Assembly (NCBI RefSeq): GCF_040869045.1 | Contig: NC_090323.1 | Location: 152,540,426-152,604,425 of the forward strand | Direction of reading: 5' to 3' | Source of the DNA: Eurosta solidaginis | Lineage: Eukaryota > Arthropoda > Insecta > Diptera > Tephritidae | DNA length: 64,000 bases | Shown: in pieces, positions 33,840 through 45,629 of the stretch | Layout of the letters: each line of letters opens with the position of its first letter | Position numbering within the stretch: the first letter of the stretch is position 1 | Program-made: the position numbers and the translations under genes | Notes under the pieces: model-generated | Databases searched by the model: none | Told to the model about the DNA's origin: nothing | The model's input: only the letters and a program-made list of their open reading frames with translations

Positions 33840-34485
33840 CTTTTAATGCAAAAAAGCATTGGAAAAATTTCGCTCAGGCCGGACCATACATCTGTACTGT
33901 GTTCCCGGTCATAAAGGAATATAAGGTAATGAAAAGGCCGACAAAATGGCAAGAAGGGCGTAGCACTCGCTGAATCGGCGGTATACGTCCCAATTCGTTT
34001 TGGAGAAATCAAAAAGAGGCAGGAGTTGCATATGATCCGTCAAGCAGAAAAGGTGAGTACAGAAGCGCGGGGCTGCGAAGTTTCTAAGATCGTATGCAAA
34101 TCCTACGATATTATATTCACAAAGTGTCTCATGTCTCTGAAAAGGGAAGACTTAAGGCTCACGATGGGCATACTAGCTGGGCACTGCCTTCTGGCGTCAC
34201 GTGCTTATAAGTTAGGCCTCGTCAGTAATAGCAGATGTAGGAAGCGCGAGCTAGAAGAAATGGTTTAACACGTTCTATGTTCGTGTGCTGTGCTCGAGAG
34301 TTCCAGGCTCCAGCTACTAGGGGTGGCAGAGTTGCCAAATCTCGAGGCAGCAATTAAGCTAGCTCCTAGAAAACTTTCAATATTTTCCAAGAGGATGGAG
34401 TTATTCCATAAAATAAGTCCTGACACCTAATTGAGGTTCTTAAGTTTGGTCTTCAACAAGTTCTGGTAACAGTATGGACTTCGAA
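33840..34485 (+). mobile_element. LOA-like LINE 3' end, older copy
   Basis: The plus strand carries the end of RNase H ('YCVPGHKGI'-like) and the C-terminal region. The frame at 34026-34268 reads 'MSLKREDLRLTMGILAGHC' and 'LVSNSRCRKRELEE'. The zinc knuckle has lost its second cysteine (CRKRELEE instead of CRKCGLEE). The 3' UTR is recognisable to about 34465. The copy is more diverged than 1092-2032. Confidence 0.7.
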
Positions 34486-35262
34486 AAGGCAGTGGGGAAA
34501 CGCGAGGTGTGCATTTACTCAAATGGCCAAGCAGCGCTCAACTCCCCCATAACTTCGTGTAAGGCTGTCAGCACCTGGAGGACGTTGTATCAATCAGCAG
34601 CTAATTTGGCAAGCATAACCCGATATAGGACCTGGTCACAGGAACATCGGGGACAACGAGAAGTTAGGCGAACTTGTAAGGGCAGGGGTACTTCTGGACG
34701 CTGCCGAGGCGGTCGAGATGCATCATCAACTTACATCAATCAAAAGAAACAAACCGAGCAGATTTAAGGAGTTAGCAGTCTCTAACTGGTACTCCTTGAA
34801 CACCTACAAGAAAAACAAACAAACCTCCCTAAAATACGATGATAGGAGAACAGAGGACCTACTAAATAGGTCAAGGAAAGAAATATTTGGAATAAGTGCC
34901 ACAATTAAGGCACAATTTCTGCTTAGCCTGCATGCTGAGTGAGCCCTTTTAACAGCATTTACAGCAGCTACGGCGAGGATGGCCACAAAAACATAGTCGC
35001 GCGCTACCTGTGTGAATGCCCAGCTCTAACGCACACTAGGCTTCTAACTATGGACAGATATATACTGCCGGAACTTTAGGAAGTACATAGCTACATTATC
35101 TGTTAAAGATATCAGCAGGTCCCTGCCCGCACCAAGTAGTTTTAATGGAGAACCGACTAAAATAGCAGTAATTGGTTTCAGGGGAATGTGCATCAACGTG
35201 TGCTACTTTTGCTGCGATGTTAGTATCCGGGCGGCACAGCAACCAACCAACCAACCTTTTTG
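34486..35262 (+). mobile_element. second RNase H LINE 3' end, different subfamily
   Basis: It directly follows the previous fragment. The sequence encodes in pieces an RNase H ('VCIYSNGQAALNS', then 'HRNIRGNEKLGEL'-like in another frame), a C-terminal linker (34718-34942) and a degraded knuckle. It ends in a 3' UTR with 'gggcggcacagcaaccaacc' and a CAAC-type tail. The first acidic Asp has become Asn in 'YSNGQAA', where YSD/YID would be expected. It shares its 3' end with 37430-37675. Confidence 0.6.
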
Positions 35263-35554
35263 GTTCTTTAATAAATAAAGGTCATAAAATATGAAAAAAC
35301 TACCCTACACTTTTCCGAGAAAACGATCTTCTTCCTAAAATGGGTATAATTTTCCTTAAGTCCTTATAAGAGTTAAGCTTTTTATTCTAAATAGTTAAAG
35401 TAGCAAATTTGACCTAGAAAACTTCTTCGTTCGCAGTGTGAGGAACTTTCCACAGCAAATTGTGTAATAACTCCCAAGACGCGCTTTCATTTACCACAAG
35501 TGATATGCCGCGGCCCCTGGATGTGGTTATAAATGCACGTCACTTGATCACTTT
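35263..35554. other. no gene recognised
   Basis: Short interval with A-rich sequence and no recognisable feature. Confidence 0.45.
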
Positions 35555-36010
35555 TTTTTTAAGCATTTTATTTCCGCTGTGCTCAATCTTACTCTACTGG
35601 GACCCACAGGCGGCTATTAAAGTGATCAGCTCCTGTACGGTCGAGCGCAGTCGACGAATGCTTGACACGATCCTTATTTCGTACCGGAAAATCCCAGTAG
35701 ACCTGCTGTCAAGTAAAATGGCCGAAGGCGCAAGGACACGGCCTATAGTTAGGTTGCAAGAACGGTGGGGAAAGTCTAGGAAAGTGAGTTGGAGATTGAC
35801 GTTAGTTTAGAATAAAGCAGAATGGTACGATCGAGCACGACGAACTAAACCACCACCTCACACAGATATTGACTGACCACGGCGATTTTAAGGTGTATTT
35901 ACATAAGCTTAGAACATAGGAGGATCCCTTCTATTCACACTCTCACACCGAGTTGGAAAACGCAGAACATGTAAAGTTTTATAGCCCTCGTTTTTTCAGT
36001 GAAAGAATAT
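35555..36010 (+). pseudogene. LINE ORF2 C-terminal fragment (R1/I/LOA type)
   Basis: In 35460-35810 the block 'DPQAAIKVISSCTVERSRRM' resembles the RNase H core, with the usual Asp in 'DPQAA' kept. Downstream, broken frames read 'DHGDFKVYLHKLR' and 'ENAEHVKFYSPRF'. These are the typical end of R1-like ORF2 (Zn-knuckle-adjacent block, with H retained and most cysteines lost). It is heavily decayed, and clade assignment is uncertain. Confidence 0.5.
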
Positions 36011-37229
36011 CACCTCACAGAGTTTTTGGAGAGGAGCCTTTATAAGGAATTTAGTTCCTCCAATGTACAGACAAATATATTGTTGGACTGCTTTGGGAAA
36101 AATGGTGTTTCCAGTTATGACCCGATTGATGCATGCTGAAAAGGAGCCGGATATATTGTATTGGAATATTAATATTGTAAGATCTCTCTAAATGAAACCC
36201 CTTCGTATAGGAGCCATAAACCACATAAAGAAAATGTTAAAAGAAGCTAATGATGAATTGTATCTCTCATCTGTGTAAGCAGCCTTTCTGCCGTACTCCT
36301 TATATCTTACAGTCCCTAAGACGATTTTTTGCTGAACTTTATAAAATGTATCACTGTAATCACACATACATCTACCAATACATATGCATAGCACATGATT
36401 TGTGACTGAAGTAAAGTCAATAAAGAAGAACAAATAGAGGCGTGAACAGCATGAAAGAAGAGGAGTTGCTGAAGACTGCATGAATGCCAAAATCATCGTA
36501 GGGAGTTCAGATGCAGTGGCTACTAGCAATCAAAACTGACCGTTTATTGTATACCATTTGACTTTTTTTTTTTTTGAAGAGGTACCAAAATAAACTGTTT
36601 TTGTATATTTTTACTTCTAGAGAATATAACCGAATGGGAAGTGCAATGTCAGTAAAAATCAGTAGCAAATAAATCAGCAATGGCAACAACAACAACAGCA
36701 CATACTTCAAACCAACGAAACGAAATGGCAAAGAACAATAAATATTGGAGAGTTATAAAACTGACAAGGCGTGAAATGCAACATTTGCGGTAAAGTAAAA
36801 AACAAATGGAATTAAAAAAAGCTTACAAATGGTGCACAGTGGGCTAATTTAAAGGTTCTTGTTATGAAATTAAATATTTAAATTGTAACAAAATATAACA
36901 AAATATTCATAAAATAAATAAATAAATAAATAAATACTAATTAAAGATTCTATTATTTTACATTCCCCCGAAACACCCCCTTCCTATCCGTGAAAGCATC
37001 GCTCGACAGTTTATTCAGATGACCAGCCAGCTGTAGCTGCTTTACAGCAGTATATTCAGAGAGCTTTTTTCATCATACTTAAAGTAGTATGGTCTATTTG
37101 TTCAGATAGGTCCTGCATAAAGCTGGCAGATCTATGACACGAGATTTCTCCTTAAAAAATACATAAACTACTAAGATATTTTCTATAGAGCAATTATTTG
37201 CAGTGGGTATATGCGGTTTTACCGGTCTT
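36011..37229. other. no gene; AAAT microsatellite at 36905-36940
   Basis: AT-rich DNA with (AAAT)n at about 36910-36935. The minus-strand frame at 36188-36529 (113 residues) has no recognisable domain, and I leave it uncalled. Confidence 0.45.
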
Positions 37230-38987
37230 ATCTACTTCCTGTGAAAAAATGTCCTGAGATATTCCCTTAAATAAACTTAAAAATAGTTATGAAATGATCC
37301 TGAATACAATTCCGTAATGAGCTCGATATATGTAGTACCAAAATCTGCGATGCAGTTCTGAAATTAACGCGAAATATTTCCGATAGCTGCTAACAGTATA
37401 CACCTGTTCTCCTCGAGCACCTGCAAGATAACAAAGAGCCAAGAAAAGAAGAAGTTGGGATCAGTGCAACAATTACGGGATACTGACCACTTGGCCTGCA
37501 TGCGGAGAGTATGGAAGTCCCTTTTATCAGCATTTGTAGGAGATGCGTCACCAAATGGTTCCAACGGAGAACCGAATAATCATACTTAAACGGCAGGAAT
37601 CGATTTCCGGAGAAATGTCCATAAAAATGTCGCCCCGTGCGCTACTTGATCTGGGGCGGCATAGCAACTAACCAAAATCATACCGAGAGCAATTTCTAAA
37701 TAGCCCCCAAGTAGTCCATACATGATATCTAATACTTTTTCGTAATAATCTGAAGATGTTCCTGAAATGACCTTGACATGCTGTCCAGCGATTCCGAAAT
37801 TGCTCTGAAAAGATCCCACAAAAATAAACTTTTAGATCAATTGGAAGATATTCCCGAAATAATCTCGAATAACGAAGTAACGGGAAACTGTCTGAAAAAA
37901 GCTCCGAATTTACATGTAAGCACTACCGAAATGATTTTAAGATAGTCACGAAATGATAATTTTATATTATCAAAATAATTCCTAAATAATGCCGAAACAT
38001 CCCTGATATTCTAGTAAGTTCCGAAATGATCTCGAAAAGGTCCGAACTTGCCTTGGAAAAGCTTCGATATTATCCTTTAAATAGTTGTGAAAGTATCCTG
38101 AATGCAATCCCAAAATGAAATAGTACCGAAATGCCCGAAACATTTTCGAAATTAACCAAAAATACCTCCAAGATAGTTCCGAATTAATACCAAAAACTTT
38201 ACTGTACTAGTTCGAAGATAGTCCTGAAGTCATCTAGAAATGGTGCCGAAGCTTTGCGTCCAAAAGATCTCGTGAGAAAATTCCAAGCCGATCTGAAGAT
38301 ATATAGTTCCAAAGTAGTCTAGAGTACCGAAATTATACCGAATATCGCAAAGATAATAAAATTGTTCAGAGTTAGTCAAGAAATTAACATTGAAATGCGT
38401 TCGAAATTATTCGGAGGTAGTCTAAAATTGATCTCTATATCATTACCGAAAATTCCCGAAGTTATAGCGAAACAGCGCCGATACTATAGGAAAACAATCC
38501 GGAAATTATACTAAATGATCGGAAAATTGCTACAAAATTAACTGAAAATTTCCGATATTATCCATAAAATACTGCCAAATTGATACCTAAAAAAATACCG
38601 AAATACTGGTTCAAAATTAGTGCTGAAATGATAAGAAACTAGTACCGCAACATATGAATCTGTTTCAATATATCACGAAAGCAATCACGACGTACCTCCT
38701 AAATAGTAATTAGAATATAGTCCCGAAATTATCTAGAAATTGCTGAAACACTCCAAAAGTTGCTCCGAAAAGATCCCGAAAAACTTTCCGAATCGAATCA
38801 AAAAAGGTCCCAATATTAAACATCAAAATGATCCCATACAACGTAATGATTGGAAGATTGTTCGAAAATAGTTGTGAACTTACCATGAGAACCCTCTCGT
38901 GATCCGGGAATAGTCAGGAATTGATCGATACATGGTCACAAGATATTTCCGAGCTGTGCCGAAACAATTACGATATTTTAGTAAAAT
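37230..38987. repeat. degenerate CCGAAATGATCC minisatellite, part 1
   Basis: Over about 1.75 kb the phrases 'tcccgaaatgatc', 'ttccgaaattat', 'cctgaaatga' and 'tagtcccgaa' recur with loose 12-15 bp spacing and high divergence. No frame is conserved. A LINE 3' fragment (37430-37675) and, at the right end, a truncated RTE LINE lie inside it. Confidence 0.7.
37430..37675 (+). mobile_element. RNase H LINE 3'-end fragment
   Basis: It matches 34880-35262 in order: 'gggatcagtgcaacaatt', 'ctggcctgcatgc'-like, 'ggagaaccga' and 'ggggcggcatagcaacta'. It is 5'-truncated and decayed, with the same subfamily 3' end. Confidence 0.6.
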
Positions 38988-38996
38988 AGTCCCGAA

Positions 38997-39611
38997 TAAT
39001 TTCGAAATAGTAAAAGACATAGTTTATTTAGGAACCAGCATCAACACTAGAAACAACATCAGCTCTGAAATCTAGCGAAGAATCACTCTTGCCATTAAAT
39101 GCTACCTTGGACTATGTAGACAATTGAAAATTAAAGACCTCTCTGGGCAAACGAAAATCATACTCTGCAAGTAAGTTATCCATCCCGTCCTGCTATATGG
39201 TGCAGAAGCATGGACCATGACAACATCAGACGAAACAGCTTTCTCGAGTGTTAGAGAGAAAATTCTTCGAAAGATTTATGGACCTCTACGCGTTGGCGAA
39301 GATTTAACGATGAGCTGTACGAGCTGTACGCAGACATCAATATAGTCCAGCGAATTAAAACGCAGCGGCTGCGCTGGCTAGGCCTTGTTATGCGAATTAA
39401 AGATGTCGCTCCGGCCAAGAAAGTGTTTCTATCGGAACCCGCCTATGGAAGCAGAGGTACAGGGCGGCCCCACTCCGTTGGAAGGACCAGGTGGAAAACG
39501 ATTTAGACTCCTTTGGTGTGATCAATTGACGCCGGTTTGCAGAGAGAAGGAGCGACTGGCGCGCCTTATTGGACGGCCATAACCGTTTAAACGGTTAGCG
39601 CCAATTAAGTA
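38997..39611 (+). mobile_element. 5'-truncated RTE-type LINE with target-site duplication
   Basis: It matches 62252-62870 of the RTE-type LINE, from 'aatttcgaaatagtaaaaga' to 'gcgccaattaagt'. It is flanked by the 9-bp repeat agtcccgaa (38988-38996 and 39612-39620), which is itself part of the minisatellite. The encoded RT C-terminal part is broken by frameshifts, for example a short frame at 39385-39582. The 615-bp length with an intact 3' end indicates incomplete reverse transcription. Confidence 0.85.
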
Positions 39612-39775
39612 AGTCCCGAAATTACTCAGAAATGATCCGAAAGTAGTCCAAAAACTACACTAAAAAAGCTACGATATTATCCAGGAAACACTTTCAAAAT
39701 GATATATAATTAGTCCGGAAATGATCTCTAAATGGCTGCGAATCTATCACGTATGAACCAGTTACTAAATATTAT
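39612..39775. repeat. degenerate CCGAAATGATCC minisatellite, part 2
   Basis: The minisatellite resumes right after the RTE insert ('cccgaaattactcagaaat', then 'gtccggaaatgatctc') and fades by 39775. Confidence 0.65.
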
Positions 39776-41359
39776 TAGTCTAGGTAAAATCGGTTTAGGG
39801 TTCTACTGATTTAAAAACTTTTTTCTGGATGATGCCAAATGGAAATAGGGAGTAACACTGCCCACTTTTCTAAACCTCTCTGTACATTAGCAAAATATAT
39901 AGCCAGCAGACACTTAAATTTTTTAGTCCTTGAATTTATCTAGATTTCCTTTAAACAAACCACTGTGCATCTGCTCATGTATATAAACATGAACGTAAAT
40001 TTAACACAGATGTAAACATAAATACATATGTATATTCACCTTCAAATATATAGACAAACACCGCTCTGCTGTGCCTAAAATTAACTGACTGGGTTGCCAA
40101 AAAAAAAAATAAAAAAAAAATAATTGGAAAAAGTTTACGCTGCAAATGTTTGATTTTTCGCTACCTGCAAAAAAAAAATCGATTGACTACCAGCATAAAA
40201 ATCGCAAGTGCAAACTGCGAACTTGTTACAAATATTCAGCGAAGTAGTAGCTGTTGCAGCTGAAAATATTTAACGCAGAACAAAAAAAATTGTGCAAGAA
40301 AAGTAAAAAAAAAATAAAAAACGCTTGTGCAAAGGAAGCAGCAAATTTTTATGGGGTGCGCGCTTATTCACTCGCTGCTTGCAACACACATATACACACA
40401 CATGCATTTTTATACTGAGTTGGAACGTTCTTCAACCAAAGCTTGCGACGACTCTTCAACTTGAGAATTGGATTGGATGACTGCATTTCGTGGAATTCCT
40501 ATTAATTTGTGTGCCGAAAATCCAATTAAGTGCTTAGCACATAAACAATAAAATAAAATTTGCACATACATCCAAATGAATGTAAAAAATGCATATGTAT
40601 GCACGCTCATGTGAGTGTACTCGTTACTCGACGAATACAAAAGTGCACACATACCATCATACACCCATACAAACAAGCCACAGAGGAATAATTCCGTTAC
40701 CCATGTAAGGCAAGCAATTTGCTTAAGACTTTCTCAAGCTCTCATATACGAAAAAAGGGTTAGAAATCGAAAGAAATATTTTACGTCTGTAAATCCCTGC
40801 CTACTTACATATCGCTACCTCAAAACACGGATGTCATATGAACGAGTCTCCCTTCCAACTTCTTCCTTGAGGGTATTCGAGTGTTGAGGGATGCTAGTGG
40901 GTAGAAGGGCAATTTTCGGTTTTCTTAGCCCGAGAACACCTCCACTTTCGAGAACCAAGCCTGTTGACGACTTCGATTACAAACTATTTTTGGTGTGTGC
41001 AATGATTGGGATTGAATACGACCTACATATCGTATCTCTCTCATCTCAATAACACTGGTGTGTTCGCCGTCACCATACCTACGGGACCAGGGCCATATCA
41101 ATCTCCAGATAATCTAAATTCGGCTCTTTGTTCAGCAATGCGCCGATTCAACTCTGTAAATCGATATATGGTTACGGATTGTTTACTCGGTTATTTAACA
41201 TCAACCTATGTTTCGCCGATTTAAAGTTTCACCGACTCTATCTCACATATTGACTACCGAACCGTCGTCCCCTTAGGAAACTGCGAGGATAAATCACTCC
41301 TCTGCTCTGCCCCATTAACCCCACCGCTTTGTAAGAAGCAAGCAAGCTAATATTTGAGG
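39776..41359. other. unique-looking non-coding DNA
   Basis: AT-rich DNA with A-runs near 40095-40320 and CA/GT-type sequence near 40380-40410. The frames at 40410-40676 and 40615-40887 lack domains. No transposon similarity is recognised up to 41360. Confidence 0.4.
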
Positions 41360-41545
41360 GGTTGTATACCGCAAATTCTTCAAGGCTCTGCCAGTGTTAT
41401 TTATATATCTTCCAAACTAATTGCCAACCTCATCTACTCGTGGTAAATACTGCTTATTCTATTTTCGGAGCGTACCGGAAAAGGATTATCAACAATTTAC
41501 CAAATCCCTCGGGGAGTCTTATCGCTACAAGAAAACGAATATCAA
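41360..41545 (+). mobile_element. LINE 5'-leader-like fragment
   Basis: 'ggggttgtataccgcaaat', 'attgccaacctcatctactc' and 'cctcggggagtcttatcgct' match, in the same order, leader-like sequence split between 55320-55375 and 55755-56115. This block is typical of a dipteran LINE 5' UTR (inference). Confidence 0.5.
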
Positions 41546-42840
41546 GAAGAAAGTCGCCAGAGCAGGCCATAACTGACAGACCGTTATAATTAAAGCCCTG
41601 GTTCAGGTCGTTAAACCCACAATCCATAATAGCTTGGAAATTACCCCGTTAACCTTCCTTCCTTTCCTTTTGGTATAGCTCCTATCCACTCTCCCATCCT
41701 GTTTGAAAATCAGGTCTTTACAACCACAATCCAGAACAGAATAGCAAGTATTCCGTTTAACTTGTCTAAAGGGACCTGCTCCTCTTCACTGCCTTTACGG
41801 GATGACCTATCAAATTGAAGAGCTTGTACTTCCTTTACTGACAGACCAAAGGAAATGACTGCCCGTAATCTTTGAGATAAAGAGGCGTCTAATATTTTTC
41901 CTTGCTTTTGACTGAAGTTGAGCTTGCACCATTTTCAAACAAATTGCTATACGGCTCTCCGAAACTCCTTATATTTGGTATGGTACTATGCCATCCAACC
42001 CCAGAGACCAGTAGGACTTAAGTTCTTACTAACCCTGAGTTTCACGGACTCATTGCACTTCCGCATTTTCGCAGAAGCTATATGAAGAATTCCCATTGGC
42101 TTCCCTAATATCGGATTTGAAATACTCAAATAATATTTGTAAAGCTCTAGGTCCAAGGGCATTTTGCTCCCACTCGCTGTACTGAAAGGACAACACTGAC
42201 AACCCCAAAGACGTCAATTATCTTCGTCTACGGAGATTTTTATAAAAATAAATTTAAAGTTAACTTACAGTATTCTTGTGAAGTGCTGTGTACCGAACAT
42301 ACGTTCCTCAACTTAATCACACAATTCGCTTAGCTTCATTCACACTCACATCATTTCGACGTTTTTTGAATGAAATCGCTCAGTTTTTGGCTGACATGGA
42401 GTGGCAATTGAGACGCATACACGAGCACTTGGGGATTTTTGGCTTGCATTTCAAGCTTACGTGGTATTTGATTCATTTCTTTGTTGTTTTCTCTCTTTTC
42501 TTTGGCGTATCATTCTCATTTCCTTTCGTGGTTTGTTTGTACTCGATGTAAACATCTTCCTTTGCACAGCTTAATTTTTGGCACTTTTTGTTAATTCACT
42601 GAATTTTTTTCTGTGTTTGTGGCCACATTGTTGGTTAGACGACGTTCTCTTTTCGAAAGAGACTGCCAACCTTGATTACTGATGTTGAAATTGATTTAAG
42701 TCTCATTCGTTGGGTTCATTAGTTGGTACGACAAAAAAGACTTGCGGTTGTGCTCAATTATGGAAGTATCTCGAGTATGTAAATAGTATGTGAGTATGAG
42801 TGTGGTTTGTTTTGTTGATTAGTTGAATGTGAGTTTCGTC
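41546..42840. other. no gene recognised
   Basis: Between 41546 and 42235 the sequence is less AT-rich and looks like decayed transposon DNA, but I cannot assign it. 42240-42840 is ordinary AT-rich DNA. The frame at 42288-42551 has no recognisable domain. Confidence 0.4.
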
Positions 42841-43790
42841 CTTCTTCTTCTTGTAGCAGTGCTTCGGCCCATCAAATAAGTACGCTCACTCACGAACTGT
42901 CATCGATCGGTGTCAGGTGAGGACACATTGCAGGATAGGGAAGACTTAAACACATCGAAGGTATGCCACAAGTCTTTTCGGGAAGTGTGTTTTCCTCAGC
43001 TACGAGTTTCGGCTATTGTACTCTGAGACGAGATTCGTCGGGCATTTATCGGCATAAGACTTTATCGACTCATAGTTGATGAGGCTGATGGCCTGTTTAT
43101 GTTCTTTTAGTTCAAACAGCTGTATTTTTATGTACCGGGTTTCTTTATAGTGCTTGCGCAGGTGAATCCTTATTGTCCTCGGAGTCGGGGTATTTTAATC
43201 AGATGTCTGTTAGGATGCCACGAATTCTGAGTATGTAACACAAACTCTTTCTTTAGCATCACTTCCCTTCTTTTCGTTTATGGGAAGTTGTCCCGCGCCC
43301 CTTTGTATATGATGTTTTGGTGATATAAGAAGACATCCCATGGGAATTCTGAGTGCAGTGCTTTGAAGCTCTGCAACTGCTTCCAGTTTTTTTTTTAAGC
43401 TCGGCGAACATTTTGGGACACATAGCACACTTTTGGCTGGCCGATTGCTTTGTAAGTAGCCATGAGCGTTTTTTTGTTTTTGTCCCAATTGCTGCCGGCG
43501 AGGGGCTTGAGGATTTTGTTATGGCTCTGAACTTTAGGCACAATTGCGGCTGCATGCTAGCCAAAAGGCCGATCACTGTAGAACCTCACAGACAGTATGT
43601 TTGGGTACCGAACAGCCGGTAGCGAATTGCCATCAATTTGGATGTCCAATATTTCAAAACTGAAGGACTAGGGAGATAGCTGTAAATTTTACAGCATAGC
43701 TCATCAAAGGAGTGGAGATAACCTATTGTTATAGTGCGGATATCTACTATGAGGCGGTCGTGTAAGCTGAAACCGCTGATGGGCATGTTT
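42841..43790 (-). mobile_element. jockey-type LINE 3' fragment
   Basis: The minus strand reads the C-terminal part of jockey-type ORF2. 43488-43210 and the shifted frame 43576-43259 together give 'LQSTALRIPMGCLLISPKHH'-like and 'AITKSSSPSPA'-like blocks, which correspond to the linker after the RT thumb. The 3' end is 'gggccgaagcactgctac' with a GAA-type tail (the CTT run at 42841). Two frames alternate, so it is frameshifted. It is the same group as 31806-32423, but the copy is more complete at its 5' side. Confidence 0.6.
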
Positions 43791-44339
43791 AATGACTAGT
43801 AACTGTTGTGGGTCGCTGAATAGAAGTGCTGTTAGAACCTAGTAGCGAGGCGCTAATGCACGCGCTACGGGACTACCTATGGCGGGAAGAGCAAGATGCC
43901 ACAAAATTTGTATTAAAATTAAATGGTAGACGAATGCTGGGATCTATCCCAGAACAACCTTACATATGGGAAGAGTGTGACCATCCTAAATAGATTGGTT
44001 TCGGCAAAATCACATTTTGTTCTAGCATAAGGCTCAACACCTTCCCGGAACAAGATAGTATACAACAGTATGGCTACTAAAATCTGCTTAGAGAATGACA
44101 CATTTTAGAAGGGACGCAACATATTAAATCTGGTTACATCGAAACGACAGCCCCTGGTCGGGAAATATTCTAAGTCGTTGCAGATAGACGCCTAGCTTTC
44201 ATCTTTGTAGGAATATTTCGCTGTACACGGGGCCTTAAAACAGCGTGCGCAAATGCTTGCCGTGTATGTGGCGTTATTGCGACTCGAAGGCGAAAAGGAG
44301 ACGAATATTTCAAGACTTTGAGAAACAAATTTTATAAAA
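43791..44339. other. no gene recognised
   Basis: Possibly the decayed upstream part of the following LINE, but no motif can be read with confidence. Confidence 0.35.
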
Positions 44340-44503
44340 GGTTTAAGTCTTCATATGGCTCTTCTTATAAGTATTATTACTTGAGAAGTTCACATCTCTT
44401 ATCAAATCTCTATACAGGAATTGTGCGCGAAATCAAGAGTAACCCTAAGTCTTTTTGGCGATAAGTTAACTCGAAGAAGGCTCGCTTAAATATTCCAAAG
44501 GGC

Positions 44504-44803
44504 TTGTTCTACAATGAAACTAGGGCAGGTTCGACTTACGAAACCGCTAATCTCTTCGGAGAATTCTTCAAATCGAACTTTGATAGTGACTCTCAATCAT
44601 CGCCTAATATAGTCTTTAATTTAAATAGCCCAATAAATTTTGGCTCTCTGGTGCTTACTTTAGAAGATATAGTTGATGGAGTGAATAACATTAAACCCTC
44701 TATGAAGCCTGACATGGACGGTTTTTTGTCATTTCTTTTAAGAACTGTAGAGCTTTGGCTCTTCTTCTTCTTCTCATTCTCTTCTTCTTCATTTTTTCCT
44801 TGA
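44504..44803 (+). pseudogene. LINE RT N-terminal part, disrupted by CTT microsatellite
   Basis: A 99-residue frame. 'ANLFGEFFKSNF' and 'MKPDMDGFLSFLLR' are the linker and finger region ('PGPDGIP'-type in relatives). From 44755 a (CTT)n-like run changes the peptide to poly-F/S and the frame ends. RT coding resumes at about 44805 in another frame ('ESGVFIDGWKFASITPIHRS', 'NYRPIAKLS'). Confidence 0.65.
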
Positions 44804-44948
44804 AAGTGGAGTTTTTATTGATGGGTGGAAGTTTGCCTCAATTACCCCTATTCATAGAAGCGGTAATAAAGCAAATGTAGCTAACTACCGCCCTATTGCA
44901 AAATTATCAACAACGTCGAAGCTGGTTGAATACATCGTTAAACATAAG

Positions 44949-45629
44949 ATGTATTTCTCTCTAAGTCACTTAATTCCCTGCAATCAATATGGCTTCGTGT
45001 CTGGCAAATCCACAATTTCCAACCTGGCGGTTTTCTCTGATTACTGTGTGTCAGCTTTTAATGTTCGACTGCAGGTGGACACTGTTTATACAGACTTCTC
45101 AAAAGCCTTCGACAAAGATAGTCATTCAATCTTAATAGATAAGTTAGCCAATGTCGATTTTCATTCAACCTTCCTATCAAGGATTAAATCATATCTTTCC
45201 TTTCGCATGTGTGTAGTCGTTGTTGATGATTGTGCGTCCGATCTCTTCATTGCCTCCTCAGACGTTCCTCAGGACGGTATCCTAGGTCCCCTCCTTTTTT
45301 TAATTTTTATTAATGATATATCTTCCTGTTTTTTATCCTCTAAGTTCCTTTTGTATGCGGATGATCTTAAAATCTTTTCAAAAATTTCGTGTATTTCTGA
45401 TGCCCATAGTCTTCAAAATGATCTGGACAATGTAGCCAGTTGGTATAGAATAAACCACCTACAACTCAATATTAACAAATGTTTTCACATAACTTTTTCA
45501 AAATCCCGTTCCTTAATTCCTACATCATATGATATTAATGGATCTAAACTGGCTACGCAGTCTAAAATACGAGATTTAGGAGTATTTTTTGACTCCAAGT
45601 TTATGTTTCATGCATTGTTGCAGTACTGA
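44949..45629 (+). pseudogene. LINE reverse transcriptase core
   Basis: A 226-residue frame carrying the RT palm: 'VYTDFSKAFDK' with D49 (motif A), 'DVPQDGILGPLLFLIFINDI' (motif B, residues 105-124; the usual GVPQG has become DVPQD), 'LLYADDLKIF' with Y136-A-D-D139 (motif C), and 'DLGVFFDSK' (motif E). Upstream RT residues (44805-44948) are in the same frame but precede the first ATG. After residue 220 the frame breaks, and the C-terminal part is in the next entry. The motif B changes make activity doubtful. Confidence 0.8.

Noticed and set aside
36188..36529. Minus-strand 113-residue frame
   Set aside because: It has no recognisable domain, lies in AT-rich DNA, and has no neighbouring coding context.
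43353..43622. Plus-strand 89-residue frame
   Set aside because: It is antisense to the jockey-type LINE coding region.
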